Assembly: GCA_965249735.1 (NCBI GenBank)
Contig: CBDFMS010000026.1
Span: 814,341-878,340 of the forward strand
From: JANQSS01 sp965249735
GTDB taxonomy: Bacteria; Bacteroidota; Bacteroidia; Chitinophagales; Saprospiraceae
Direction of reading: 5' to 3'
DNA: 64,000 nt
Positions 43,618 through 53,274 of the stretch are shown in pieces; position 1 is the first letter of the stretch; every line of letters starts with the position of its first letter. The notes below the pieces were generated by a model. It saw only the letters and a program-made list of their open reading frames with translations. It searched no databases and had not been told where the DNA came from. The position numbers were made by a program, and so were the translations under genes.

Positions 43618-43682
43618 TGATAGTGGACAGTGGGCAGTGGGCCCTCCTACGCAAAGCTCCGGCGGGCAAGCAGTGGGACAAT
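43618..43682. repeat. Short G-rich repetitive-looking intergenic element
   Basis: A GGACAGTGGGCAGTGGG-type stretch followed by CCTCCTACGCAAAGCTCCGG (an inverted, hairpin-capable block) and another GCAGTGGGAC. The composition is unlike its surroundings, and it resembles short intergenic elements I recall in many Bacteroidota genomes. Only one copy is in the window. Confidence 0.4.
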
Positions 43683-43688
43683 ATTAGA

Positions 43689-45143
43689 TCAAAGGTACTT
43701 GATCGTAAAATCAATTAATTTTTGTTTGAACTTATTGTAAGGAGGTGTTAGCAACTCCAGCGCACCGGGAATATGTTGTTTATACACGCCCCTGGCATTT
43801 GAAAAAGCTTGAAATCCATACCACCCATGTCCTTTTCCCATTCCACTATTATTTGACCCACCGAAAGGTAAATTCTGATTAAAATATTGAACGCCATTGT
43901 GATTAATACAGGTTCCTCCGGCACGTGTATTGGCTAATAAATAATTGACATTTTTCTTGCTATTACTGTATATGTAAAGCGCCAATGGCTTTTCTTTGGT
44001 ATTAATTTCCTGGGTTAATTGACCAATATCGGTAAACGTATATACAGGCAATACAGGACCAAATATCTCTTCAGATTTAACGATTGAATCAGAAGGTATA
44101 TCCGAAAGTATGGTCGGAGCAATATAGTTTTCAGATTCATTAAAATGACCGCCAGTCACGACTTTAGCGCCTTTGGACAATGTTTCATCTACCATATTTT
44201 TCACGCGATGAAAATGCCAATTATTTATAAGGCGTGCATATGAAGTTTCTTGTGAAGCATCATCTGAGTAGAATTTTTTTATATATTTATTTAGCGCTTT
44301 TATAAATGCGTCCTCTACACTTTCATGAACAAAAACATGGTCGGGTGCAATGCAGATTTGTCCTTTATTGACAAATTTGCCCCAGGCAATGCGCTTTGCC
44401 GCGGTTTCAATATTGGCTGTTTCATCGACTATAGTTGGGGTCTTTCCACCTAACTCCAGGGTTACCGATGTCAGATGTTTTGATGCAGCTTTCATCACGA
44501 TTTTACCAACATCCGAAGAGCCTGTAAAAAATATGTGATTAAACGGAAGAGTCAACAAGGATTGAGCCGTATCCTCTCCCCCTTCTACAAGAGCTACCTC
44601 TCTCTCGTCAAAAACCTCTTCGACGATTTTTTTCATCAATGCCGACATATGCCCTGATTGCTCGGACGGTTTGAGCATGACAGCGTTACCTGCCGCAATT
44701 GCGGAGACAAGGGGCCCAAATGTGAGATTAAGTGGGAAATTCCAGGGAGAAATAATCAAGACAACCCCTTTTGGTTCATAAATGATGTGCGAACTGGAAC
44801 CCAAAAAAGCAATCGGTGTATCTACTCGATGGCGGCTTACCCAATGTCGTAAATGCCTTCTGGCATATTTTATCTCGCCTGTAACCGGAAAAAGTTCAGT
44901 TATATCGACCTCAGTTGGATGTTTTCGGAAATCATTGTATAGCGCATCTTTAATTAGCGGTCGATAAGCTAAAATCGTGCGGTGCAATTTCTTCAATTTT
45001 GCGCGGCGTTGAGATATTGTGCTATTTGCAATAGCATATTGATTTTCTTTCTGGAGATTGAAAATTCGTTTTATTTCGTCTGCAGTTGTTTCTTCAACTA
45101 TTGGGCTATTTGTCATATTATTTTGATGGTCAACTGACGTCAA
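43689..45143 (-). CDS. Aldehyde dehydrogenase family protein (class 3-like)
   Basis: A 484-residue NAD(P)+-dependent dehydrogenase. It has ISPWNFPLNLTFGPLVSAIAAGNAVMLKPSE, TGSSDVGKIVMKAA, general base Glu in TLELGGKTPTIV (about residue 229) and nucleophile Cys in NKGQICIAPDHV (about 262). EEIFGPVLPVY is also present. The length and the hydrophobic C-terminus resemble class 3 fatty or aromatic aldehyde dehydrogenases. A second in-frame Met at 45116 could be the start. It is flanked by non-coding spacers and appears monocistronic; the natural substrate is not evident. Confidence 0.92.
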   Translation of the reverse strand: MTSVDHQNNMTNSPIVEETTADEIKRIFNLQKENQYAIANSTISQRRAKLKKLHRTILAYRPLIKDALYNDFRKHPTEVDITELFPVTGEIKYARRHLRHWVSRHRVDTPIAFLGSSSHIIYEPKGVVLIISPWNFPLNLTFGPLVSAIAAGNAVMLKPSEQSGHMSALMKKIVEEVFDEREVALVEGGEDTAQSLLTLPFNHIFFTGSSDVGKIVMKAASKHLTSVTLELGGKTPTIVDETANIETAAKRIAWGKFVNKGQICIAPDHVFVHESVEDAFIKALNKYIKKFYSDDASQETSYARLINNWHFHRVKNMVDETLSKGAKVVTGGHFNESENYIAPTILSDIPSDSIVKSEEIFGPVLPVYTFTDIGQLTQEINTKEKPLALYIYSNSKKNVNYLLANTRAGGTCINHNGVQYFNQNLPFGGSNNSGMGKGHGWYGFQAFSNARGVYKQHIPGALELLTPPYNKFKQKLIDFTIKYL

Positions 45144-45245
45144 ATATGGAACAAGATATGACGAACTTATGTTCCTTGACTGGAAGTCTCACATTCCCGG
45201 ATTATCAACTTGAAGTTTCATTCATTCAACTCATTGAATGAATCC

Positions 45246-46280
45246 CTAAATCCCTAATTTAGTTTTAAGTAGATTATTGAGAACAGGAATATTTTCAGGC
45301 TGTAGAAGGTTTACGGCCTTCACGCCACACAATTTTTCAACAAGTTCTATTGCTGCAATGGTGTTGGTGGCCGGTCCACTGACAAGATCCGGAACAAATC
45401 CATAACTGCTCATAACACCAAACACTGCATACGGATCAGATGCACAAAGGATATTGCATTTTATATTGTCTTTAATCATTCGAATGGCGAGATCGCCATT
45501 ATATGGTTCGAGTGGTGATGCCCCTATTTCAATGACAGCTACATCGGCCTCGACGCGCGCCATACGCGAGATTAAGTTTGCAGCGGCTTGTTGATAATCC
45601 ACGACCGGACATATGGAAGATGGCATTCCTGCATCGACGAAATCCAATATCTCATCGGCTCCGGCATCCTGAACCGCCAAAATATCACGAAAACGGCCTG
45701 CTCCTGTCAATTTAACGCCTAGGACCTTCAGGTTTTTTAATTTTAATAATCTGGTAACAATTCTTGCTGTAGTCGTTTTTCCTGCTGACATCGATGTCCC
45801 GACAAGCAAAACTACAGGTGTGGTAAATGGTGTTTCCGGCACAAAATGAACAGCCTCGGACATGGTTGTTTTGGCACCTGCACGAAGTACATGACCTAAA
45901 TATTTAACGCCAACAGGTATTGGAGAAAATATGGAAACAGAAGTCATTTTCCCGAATAAACCGGCGCCGGTGAGTAAATGCATCTGACCATCTTCTTCAA
46001 CAATTTCCCAGCTACCTGTGGCTTCAAGTGTTGCATGACGGACACCTAAAGCTCCAATCAATCGATCACCCATCAGTGGATCCATCATTCTACCATTTTG
46101 CAATTCAATTTTAGCATCCGAACCCGGATCAGTAATGACAGCAGTGATATAGTCTCCGGTTTCCCATTCATCTTTAGGTAATGCTTTGACATCAAAGTTA
46201 TCTTCCTGAAAATCCATAATTCGCGTCAGCGAGGTATAAATATATTTGTAGTTCATAATGCCACTATTTATATTAATCAT
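45246..46280 (-). CDS. P-loop protein resembling DUF1611/DgcN
   Basis: A 344-residue protein. The N-terminal half is beta-rich. The C-terminal half has a P-loop VVLLVGTSMSAGKTTTARIVTRLL (about 156-175), then GVKLTGAGRFRD, DFVDAGMPSS, VIEIGASPLEPYNGD and ASDPYAVFGVMSSYG. The order resembles the DUF1611 family (some members are D-glutamate N-acetyltransferases, DgcN), but this is a tentative match. The true start may be the Met at about 46256 (MNYKYIY). It overlaps the upstream M20 peptidase gene by 8 bp, so they are one operon with the flavin reductase gene. No substrate can be inferred from the sequence. Confidence 0.65.
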   Translation of the reverse strand: MININSGIMNYKYIYTSLTRIMDFQEDNFDVKALPKDEWETGDYITAVITDPGSDAKIELQNGRMMDPLMGDRLIGALGVRHATLEATGSWEIVEEDGQMHLLTGAGLFGKMTSVSIFSPIPVGVKYLGHVLRAGAKTTMSEAVHFVPETPFTTPVVLLVGTSMSAGKTTTARIVTRLLKLKNLKVLGVKLTGAGRFRDILAVQDAGADEILDFVDAGMPSSICPVVDYQQAAANLISRMARVEADVAVIEIGASPLEPYNGDLAIRMIKDNIKCNILCASDPYAVFGVMSSYGFVPDLVSGPATNTIAAIELVEKLCGVKAVNLLQPENIPVLNNLLKTKLGI

Positions 46281-47427
46281 CAGGTAATCCTAAAAGCAAA
46301 GTGAGCAGCGCTGTCCGCTCAATCATGTCTTCCAAAAAAATAAATTCATGCAAGGCATGCGCCCCATCTCCGGTTGTTCCCAAACCATCGAGTGTAGCGG
46401 TAAATAAACTTGTCGTGTTTGCATCTGATCCACCGCCGGCAGTGCTATCTTTCAAATTGACTCCAATTTTTTTTGCTTCCTTTTGAGCGCGCTGCCACAG
46501 TCTATCATTCCTGGCTGTCTTTTCCATAGGCAGACGACCAAAACCTCCTTCTACTTCAATCTGCACATCAGGATTCACCGGTTTTAGTTCATTAATTTTC
46601 CAGGTAATGTATTGGGCATCCTCCAGGCTCGGGGCCCGCACATCGGCCACGGCCTTGCCGAGTGGAGCTACCACATTTGGTGAATTCCCCCCCTCGATCA
46701 TACCCACATTTACCGTAATGCCACGTTCCGGGTCATTGAATGAAAAGAGCTCCTGGATTTGATGAGATAGTTCTAAAATGGCGCTGACACCATCACCCGG
46801 GTTTAGTCCGGCATGAGCGGCTTTGCCTTTTACGGTAATTGTAAAGCGGCCTAATCCCTTGCGTGCTGTTTTCAATTTTCCATCGAGCCCAAGAGGCGGT
46901 TCTAAGATAAATGCGCGTCGCGCTATTTTTGCCAGTCTTCGAATTGTACCAGTACTCTCCTTGCTCCCAATTTCTTCATCAGAATTAATTAAACAAACCG
47001 GGGTTAGATGCAATGGTATATCCAGCGAACGAATCGCCTGTAATGCAAAAACCATTTGCGTCAAACCAGCCTTCATATCAAAAACACCAGGGCCACTCAA
47101 TCGACCATTTGATTTTTCTATTGGCATTTTGAGGAGGGTTTCCTTTTCCCATACCGTATCACAATGACCGATTAAAAGTTGAGTCCTTTGATTTTTAATT
47201 CGCTGGCGCGGTTTAGCAACAAGATATCCCCCCGTCTGCTGTCCGGGCATATAGACAGTTGAATAGTCTTCAGATTCGAATTTATCTCTCAATAAACTTA
47301 ATATGGCCTCCTGTGATCCAGCATCATGTGAAGGCGTTTCCAATGCTACTAATGCCCGAAGAAACTTTTCCATATTTGGCTTTTGCTCTTCGAGGTATTG
47401 ACATATTCTATCTGCAATTGCCGTCAT
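46273..47427 (-). CDS. M20-family metallopeptidase (carboxypeptidase G2-like)
   Basis: A 384-residue zinc peptidase. It has LLIGHCDTVWEKETLLKMP (His and Asp ligands), GPGVFDMKAGLTQMVFAL (bridging Asp), NSDEEIGSKESTG (catalytic Glu pair), GKAAHAGLNPGDGVSAILEL (dimer-domain motif), and STAGGGSDANTTS plus DGAHALHEFIF near the C-terminus. The series matches glutamate carboxypeptidase-type enzymes. No signal peptide, so it is cytoplasmic. It starts 6 bp after the flavin reductase gene and overlaps the P-loop gene downstream. Its natural substrate is unknown, perhaps a folate-like or N-acyl amino acid. Confidence 0.9.
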   Translation of the reverse strand: MTAIADRICQYLEEQKPNMEKFLRALVALETPSHDAGSQEAILSLLRDKFESEDYSTVYMPGQQTGGYLVAKPRQRIKNQRTQLLIGHCDTVWEKETLLKMPIEKSNGRLSGPGVFDMKAGLTQMVFALQAIRSLDIPLHLTPVCLINSDEEIGSKESTGTIRRLAKIARRAFILEPPLGLDGKLKTARKGLGRFTITVKGKAAHAGLNPGDGVSAILELSHQIQELFSFNDPERGITVNVGMIEGGNSPNVVAPLGKAVADVRAPSLEDAQYITWKINELKPVNPDVQIEVEGGFGRLPMEKTARNDRLWQRAQKEAKKIGVNLKDSTAGGGSDANTTSLFTATLDGLGTTGDGAHALHEFIFLEDMIERTALLTLLLGLPDD

Positions 47428-47433
47428 AAAACT

Positions 47434-48042
47434 TTAATTTTTAAAGTCTTTTGGAAATGGAAAAGCAAGGCTTTGTTTTATTTCAGCAAATCGTCCATAG
47501 GCTAAATAAGCCAGGAGCGGCGCATTGATAATCATATCCTGTTCGTCTTGCTCAGACACCCGTAAATATTTTTCATCGACATAGGTGTCCAGTATTTTTC
47601 CACAGATCAAACTGTGCTGACCAAAGCCGTCGATGGTCTGCATGTGCTCACATTCGAGAAACAGATAACTATCTTCTAAAAACAAGGCATCAATTTGCTC
47701 CGCACGAAATGTAGGTAGGTTATTTAGAATCAATTTCTGATTTCCTTCTTCTTCACATCGGGGTGAAGCCGCCAGACTGGCCAGCGTCACCTGGTCCGGT
47801 TTAGGAAAACTTACCGTAAAACCTTTTTCACGCTTTACATTATGATAGGTTATGTGTCGCGGTGTACAGATAAACCCAAAATAATTGTCATGGCCTAAAG
47901 GCATAGCCATATGTTTCGGAGCCAGATCATACGAATCGCCTTCTTTCGTGCCAATAACCACCAAGGGGGCAACAGTAAAAAAGTGGTCCCAAATAAATTC
48001 GCCGCTATGAAGCCTTACAATATCATCTTTTGATGCGGACAT
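47434..48042 (-). CDS. Flavin reductase family protein
   Basis: A 202-residue FMN-binding split-barrel domain protein. It has VAPLVVIGTKEGDSYDLAPKHMAMPLG (FMN phosphate loop), GFICTPRHITYHNVKREKGFTVSFPKPDQV and a later FLECEHMQTIDGFGQHSLICGKIL. It is the first gene of a three-gene operon with the M20 peptidase and the P-loop protein. It could supply reduced flavin or act on its own substrate. The 5' end faces the non-coding repeat array at 48.2 kb. Confidence 0.87.
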   Translation of the reverse strand: MSASKDDIVRLHSGEFIWDHFFTVAPLVVIGTKEGDSYDLAPKHMAMPLGHDNYFGFICTPRHITYHNVKREKGFTVSFPKPDQVTLASLAASPRCEEEGNQKLILNNLPTFRAEQIDALFLEDSYLFLECEHMQTIDGFGQHSLICGKILDTYVDEKYLRVSEQDEQDMIINAPLLAYLAYGRFAEIKQSLAFPFPKDFKN

Positions 48043-48579
48043 ATCTCCTCCTTTGGTTCACTTCAAACTTCAGATGAAAAGTTGAAGGAAACAATGACCG
48101 GCGTCAGAGACACCGATGATGTTTGAGGTAATACATGACGGTGGGTTCGGCCTGGCATTCATTTAGACCATATCTCTAAATTTTTTGCCTGTCGCTCAAC
48201 CCCCCTGCCCCCTTCAAAGGGGGAGCATTTCATATTGGTGTTTTTTGGATAGCATTTGAGTGACAACTGTATGAATATTAATTTTTAGACGACATTTCCA
48301 ACCCCATCCATACTTTGTTCCCCCTTCGAAGGGGGTTAGGGGATTGAAAAACTCAGACTACACCTCAAACAAAAACTACGTTTCTAAACGCTTACATTTT
48401 ATTTAAACGTCTTCTTTTAATTTCCAGTCAGTCGCTCAACCCCCCTGCCCCCTTCAAAGGGGGAGCATTTCATATTGAAGTTTTTTATGTAGCATTAGAA
48501 TCACTGTATGAATATTAATTTTTAGACGACATTTTCCAGCCCATCCAAACTTTGTTCCCCCTTCGAAGGGGGTTAGGGG

Positions 48580-48651
48580 GAAACGAGTGTGAGTATGAGG
48601 TTGGGTGTGCGTGTGTACTCGGGTTGTTCCCCCTTCGAAGGGGGTTAGGGG
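48580..48651. repeat. 72-bp extra module in array unit 2
   Basis: A GT-rich segment (AAACGAGTGTGAGTATGAGG then TTGGGTGTGCGTGTGTACTC) plus an additional copy of the CCCCCTTCGAAGGGGG palindrome, inserted right after the unit's normal right palindrome. The same module occurs at about 49603, 50147 and, cut short, 51164. Confidence 0.85.
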
Positions 48652-49602
48652 GTTGAAAAACCCAAATTACACCTCAAACAAAAACTCCCTTTCGAAACGC
48701 TTACATTTTATTAAAACCTCTCTATTAATTTCTTGTTGGTCGCTCAACCCCCCTGCCCCCTTCAAAGGGGGAGCATTTCATTTTGAAGTTTTTTATGTAG
48801 CATTAGAATCACTGTATGAATATTAATTTTTAGACGACATTTTCCAGCCCATCCAAACTTTGTTCCCCCTTCGAAGGGGGTTAGGGGGTTGAAAAACCCA
48901 AACTACACCTCAAACAAAAACTACGTTTCTAAACGCTCACATTTTATTTAAACGTCTTCTTTAATTTCTTGTCGTTCGCTCAACCCCCCTGCCCCCTTCA
49001 AAAGGGGAGCAGTTCTTATTGGTGTTTTTTGGATAGCATTTGAGTGACCACTGTATGAATATTAATTTTTAGACGACATTTCCAACCCCATCCATACTTT
49101 GTTCCCCCTTCGAAGGGGGTTAGGGGATTGAAAAACTCAGACTACACCTCAAACAAAAACTACGTTTCTAAACGCTTACATTTTATTTAAACGTCTTCTT
49201 TTAATTTCCAGTCAGTCGCTCAACCCCCCTGCCCCCTTCAAAGGGGGAGCATTTCATATTGAAGTTTTTTATGTAGCATTAGAATCACTGTATGAATATT
49301 AATTTTTAGACGACATTTTCCAGCCCATCCATACTTTGTTCCCCCTTCGAAGGGGGTTAGGGGGTTGAAAAACCCAAATTACACCTCAAACAAAAACTAC
49401 GTTTCTAAACGCTCACATTTTATTTAAACGTCTTCTTTAATTTCTTGTCGTTCGCTCAACCCCCCTGCCCCCTTCAAAGGGGGAGCATTTCATATTGGTG
49501 TTTTTTGGATAGCATTTGAGTGACAACTGTATGAATATTAATTTTTAGACGACATTTCCAACCCCATCCATACTTTGTTCCCCCTTCGAAGGGGGTTAGG
49601 GG

Positions 49603-49674
49603 GAAACGAGTGTGAGTATGAGGTTGGGTGTGCGTGTGTACTCGGGTTGTTCCCCCTTCGAAGGGGGTTAGGGG
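49603..49674. repeat. 72-bp extra module in array unit 6
   Basis: A nearly identical copy of the module at 48580, again placed after the right palindrome and bringing its own second palindrome. Confidence 0.85.
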
Positions 49675-50146
49675 GTTGAAAAACCCAAATTACACCTCAA
49701 ACAAAAACTACGTTTCTAAACGCTCACATTTTATTTAAACCTCTCTATTAATTTCTTGTTGGTCGCTCAACCCCCCTGCCCCCTTCAAAGGGGGAGCATT
49801 TCTTATTGAAGTTTTTTATGTAGCATTAGAATCACTGTATGAATATTAATTTATAGACGACATTTTCCAGCCCACCCAAACCTTGTTCCCCCTTCGAAGG
49901 GGGTTAGGGGGTTGAAAAACCCAAATTACACCTCAAACAAAAACTCCATTTCGAAACGCTCACATTTTATTAGAACGTCTTCACTAAATTCCAGTCGGTC
50001 GCTCAACCCCCCTGCCCCCTTCAAAGGGGGAGCATTTCTTATTGAAGTTTTTTATGTAGCATTAGAATCACTGTATGAATATTAATTTTTAGACGACATT
50101 TTCCAGCCCATCCATACTTTGTTCCCCCTTCGAAGGGGGTTAGGGG

Positions 50147-50218
50147 GAAACGAGTGTGAGTATGAGGTTGGGTGTGCGTGTGTACTCGGGTTGTTCCCCC
50201 TTCGAAGGGGGTTAGGGG
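50147..50218. repeat. 72-bp extra module in array unit 8
   Basis: A third full copy of the module. Units 7-8 and 9-10 otherwise match each other closely, but unit 10 lacks the module, showing gain or loss after a two-unit duplication. Confidence 0.85.
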
Positions 50219-51163
50219 GTTGAAAAACCCAAATTACACCTCAAACAAAAACTCCATTTCGAAACGCTTACATTTTATTAAAACCTCTCTATTAATTTCT
50301 TGTTGGTCGCTCAACCCCCCTGCCCCCTTCAAAGGGGGAGCATTTCTTATTGAAGTTTTTTATGTAGCATTAGAATCACTGTATGAATATTAATTTATAG
50401 ACGACATTTTCCAGCCCACCCAAACCTTGTTCCCCCTTCGAAGGGGGTTAGGGGGTTGAAAAACCCAAATTACACCTCAAACAAAAACTCCATTTCGAAA
50501 CGCTCACATTTTATTAGAACGTCTTCACTAAATTCCAGTCGGTCGCTCAACCCCCCTGCCCCCTTCAAAGGGGGAGCATTTCTTATTGAAGTTTTTTATG
50601 TAGCATTAGAATCACTGTATGAATATTAATTTTTAGACGACATTTTCCAGCCCATCCATACTTTGTTCCCCCTTCGAAGGGGGTTAGGGGGTTGAAAAAC
50701 CCAAATTACACCTCAAACAAAAACTCCCTTTCGAAACGCTTACATTTTATTAAAACCTCTCTATTAATTTCTTGTTGGTCGCTCAACCCCCCTGCCCCCT
50801 TCAAAGGGGGAGCATTTCATATTGAAGTTTTTTATGTAGCATTAGAATCACTGTATGAATATTAATTTTTAGACGACATTTTCCAGCCCATCCAAACTTT
50901 GTTCCCCCTTCGAAGGGGGTTAGGGGATTGAAAAACTCAGACTACACCTCAAACAAAAACTACGTTTCTAAACGCTTACATTTTATTTAGACGTCTCTTT
51001 TAATTTCCAGTCAGTCGCTCAACCCCCTGCCCCCTTCAAAGGGGGAGCATTTCTTATTAGTGCTTGTAGTACAGTATTTGAGCTACTTTCTGATTAATTA
51101 TTTGAATACACCATTTTCCAACCCCATCCATACTTTGTTCCCCCTTCGAAGGGGGTTAGGGGG

Positions 51164-51199
51164 AAACGAGTGTGAGTATGAGGTTGGGTGTGCGTGTGA
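51164..51199. repeat. Truncated module at the array's right edge
   Basis: The first 36 bp of the module, which then stops at the last bases before the minus-strand BNR-protein stop codon (51203-51205). Confidence 0.75.
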
Positions 51200-51336
51200 C
51201 TCCTACTCCACCACAAATCGCTCGACACGACTGGATCGGCCATCTGATAATTTTAGAAAATACAATCCCGAATTTAATTCCAGGTCATATTCTTTAACCC
51301 ATTCGGATGTCTGAACACGAATTTGTTCACGATAAT

Positions 51337-53274
51337 TTATTCGACCTTTGACATCGATAATTTCCAGGAATAATTCGTGGATTTCAAATCCATTAATTTC
51401 AACCTAAAAATTCCTTTGTTGGGATTTGGTGCAATTTGCATCTCAAAATCTACTGTGGTGGGCTGGCCTGTTGCTGTAAACTCCGCCAAATCACTTTTCC
51501 ATATTCCCCTGCCAAATGTTGATACATATATTTCTTCGTTTTCTGTATCGATGACCAAATCTGTGACAATGACATTGGGTAATTCCTCACTATACAACAT
51601 CCATTCTGTCATCTGATCATTTTTAAAATAGACGCCTACATCGATGCCGACATATATGGTATTATTAATTGAACCCGGTACAAACTCAACCGCATTAACC
51701 GGGACATTGGGTAAATTCAATGAAATATTTTCCCAATCCTGACCGGCATTGAAAGAGTGATAGATTTTTAATCCATCTACAAATCCTCCTAATGTCACCC
51801 ATACGAGTTCCGAGTTAATTTCGCTTACAGCTGATGCTGTGATAAATAAGGAATCCGGCAAACCGTGTGTAATATTCACTAATGTCTCACCTCCATCGGG
51901 TGTGGTCCACATTTCACTGGGTAATTGAAAAATCGGGTAAGTTCTTTTGGCTACATAAAACCGATTTGTATTTGAAGGCGCAATGGTAAGTGTCGAAGCC
52001 GGTAAAATGAAATCGCTACCCGGTATCGATTCAAAATCAGTCAATCGATCCCAGTCATCACCTTGATTGGCCGATTTCCAGACATTTCCAAAGGCCCCAT
52101 AAATTCTATCGGCATTTTGTGGATCTTGCTCAAACGGTGTGGTCCAACCTCCCGTCTCCGTACCCCGGATAGAATTCGTCAATGTAGGTCCAAATGAACT
52201 ACCACGATTTGTGGTTTTAGTTAATCGTCCGCCTTGGGTCGAGGCATAGGCAATATTTCCATTTTCCGGATGAAAAAAACAATCCATTCCATCACCTAAG
52301 ACCACATTTATCCATTGTGTATCCCGTTTTAAAAATGTCGAATTATCCTGGGCGCCTGCAATCACATCTCCCTGATGAATCCGACTGACATCCATTCGAT
52401 AGAAGGATGTAATTTCCATTCCGGCACTTATGTCTTCCCACTGGGTACTAAATTCAAAGCCCGGCGTATCCAGGGTATCCGGAGAAAATAATTCGATGTT
52501 TTGTGTCCGATTTATTCCACCGTCATGGCAAGCATAATAATATTGATCAACCGGATTATAGGCATAATAATGGTGGTCAGCGTGCAGACTTGGCCCATAA
52601 TCCGGCAACCAAAAACTCGCACGTTTCCAATTTAATCCACCGTCTTCCGTTCCCCACATATTAATCCCACCTGTATAGACGCGATTCTCATCATTGGGAT
52701 CTACCATGATGGCTAAATCATATGTTCCTTGTCCACCGTTTGAGCCGCCATCATACCAATGAAGAATATTTGGTGAAGTCGCTTGTTGCACCCAATTCAA
52801 TCCTCCGTTGACCGACCGATAAAAGCCGAATAGCCCACCGCTTAAATCACATGCAAGTGCATAAACAACATCAGGATTCGAGGGAGCAATGGCCAATTCA
52901 ATGCGCTGCACATTATTGGAAGAAATACCACTATTTAATTCCGTCCACGTTTGTCCAAAATCTTCTGATTTCCATATACCGGGACGACCGATACCCAGGT
53001 CCTCTACATAATGGCTGGATGCGTATAGGACATTTTGATGAACAGGATCTTTTTCGATGTCGGAAATAACTTCGTCCAGCGTTTTGGTCCAGGTTACCCC
53101 ATCATCCATAGAAAAAAAGACGCCTTGTATTCCGGCAGCTACGACTCGAGAGATGGCGAGTTGCGACCAGCTAAATACTCGACGGATCAATGAGGCATCC
53201 CGGCTGACTTGATCAAATACCAAACTTGTAGGTTGCCAGGTTTCACCTCCATCGATCGTTTTATAGACACCCAA
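51337..53274 (-). CDS. Secreted BNR/beta-propeller-like protein, C-terminal part (frameshifted gene)
   Basis: A 645-residue open segment of a gene that runs from about 53900 to the stop at 51203-51205. It carries repeated ASP-box-like turns (SxDGGxTW variants such as GVYKTIDGGETWQP, GIWKSEDFGQTWTEL, WTTPDGGETLVN), as in sialidase or VPS10-type propellers. The last part, APNPNKGIFRLKLM, begins a T9SS type A sorting domain. A single-base loss near 51405 breaks it; restoring the frame gives an end GLYFLKLSDGRSSRVERFVVE at 51203. A second indel near 53321 separates it from the N-terminal part. Given the many indels nearby, sequencing error is likelier than decay. Confidence 0.75.
   Translation of the reverse strand: MGVYKTIDGGETWQPTSLVFDQVSRDASLIRRVFSWSQLAISRVVAAGIQGVFFSMDDGVTWTKTLDEVISDIEKDPVHQNVLYASSHYVEDLGIGRPGIWKSEDFGQTWTELNSGISSNNVQRIELAIAPSNPDVVYALACDLSGGLFGFYRSVNGGLNWVQQATSPNILHWYDGGSNGGQGTYDLAIMVDPNDENRVYTGGINMWGTEDGGLNWKRASFWLPDYGPSLHADHHYYAYNPVDQYYYACHDGGINRTQNIELFSPDTLDTPGFEFSTQWEDISAGMEITSFYRMDVSRIHQGDVIAGAQDNSTFLKRDTQWINVVLGDGMDCFFHPENGNIAYASTQGGRLTKTTNRGSSFGPTLTNSIRGTETGGWTTPFEQDPQNADRIYGAFGNVWKSANQGDDWDRLTDFESIPGSDFILPASTLTIAPSNTNRFYVAKRTYPIFQLPSEMWTTPDGGETLVNITHGLPDSLFITASAVSEINSELVWVTLGGFVDGLKIYHSFNAGQDWENISLNLPNVPVNAVEFVPGSINNTIYVGIDVGVYFKNDQMTEWMLYSEELPNVIVTDLVIDTENEEIYVSTFGRGIWKSDLAEFTATGQPTTVDFEMQIAPNPNKGIFRLKLMDLKSTNYSWKLSMSKVE

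Larger units (their letters stand above)
48191..51199. repeat. Non-coding tandem array of 12 REPIN-like units (236-311 bp each)
   Basis: Units begin at GTCGCTCAACCCCCC-type starts at about 48191, 48431, 48739, 48975, 49215, 49451, 49762, 49998, 50306, 50542, 50778 and 51014, spaced 236-240 bp (308-311 where a 72-bp module is inserted). Each has a left G/C-run palindrome CCCCCTTCAAAGGGGG and, about 110 bp later, CCCCCTTCGAAGGGGG. The flanks CAACCCCCCTGC and TTAGGGGGTTG make the pair an inverted repeat about 160 bp long. It is followed by an approximately 80-bp AT-rich spacer containing AAACGCTNACATTTTATT. No supported ORF; the 70-residue frames seen are shared copies of the repeat. The last unit is divergent. 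Confidence 0.93.

Noticed and set aside
48605..48826. A 73-residue coding frame in the array (and its twin at 50172)
   Set aside because: It is a shared copy of the repeat without protein-like composition, and the frame depends on the palindromes.
48191..51199. CRISPR array
   Set aside because: The repeat unit is 236-311 bp with no short repeat/unique-spacer alternation, and there are no cas genes.
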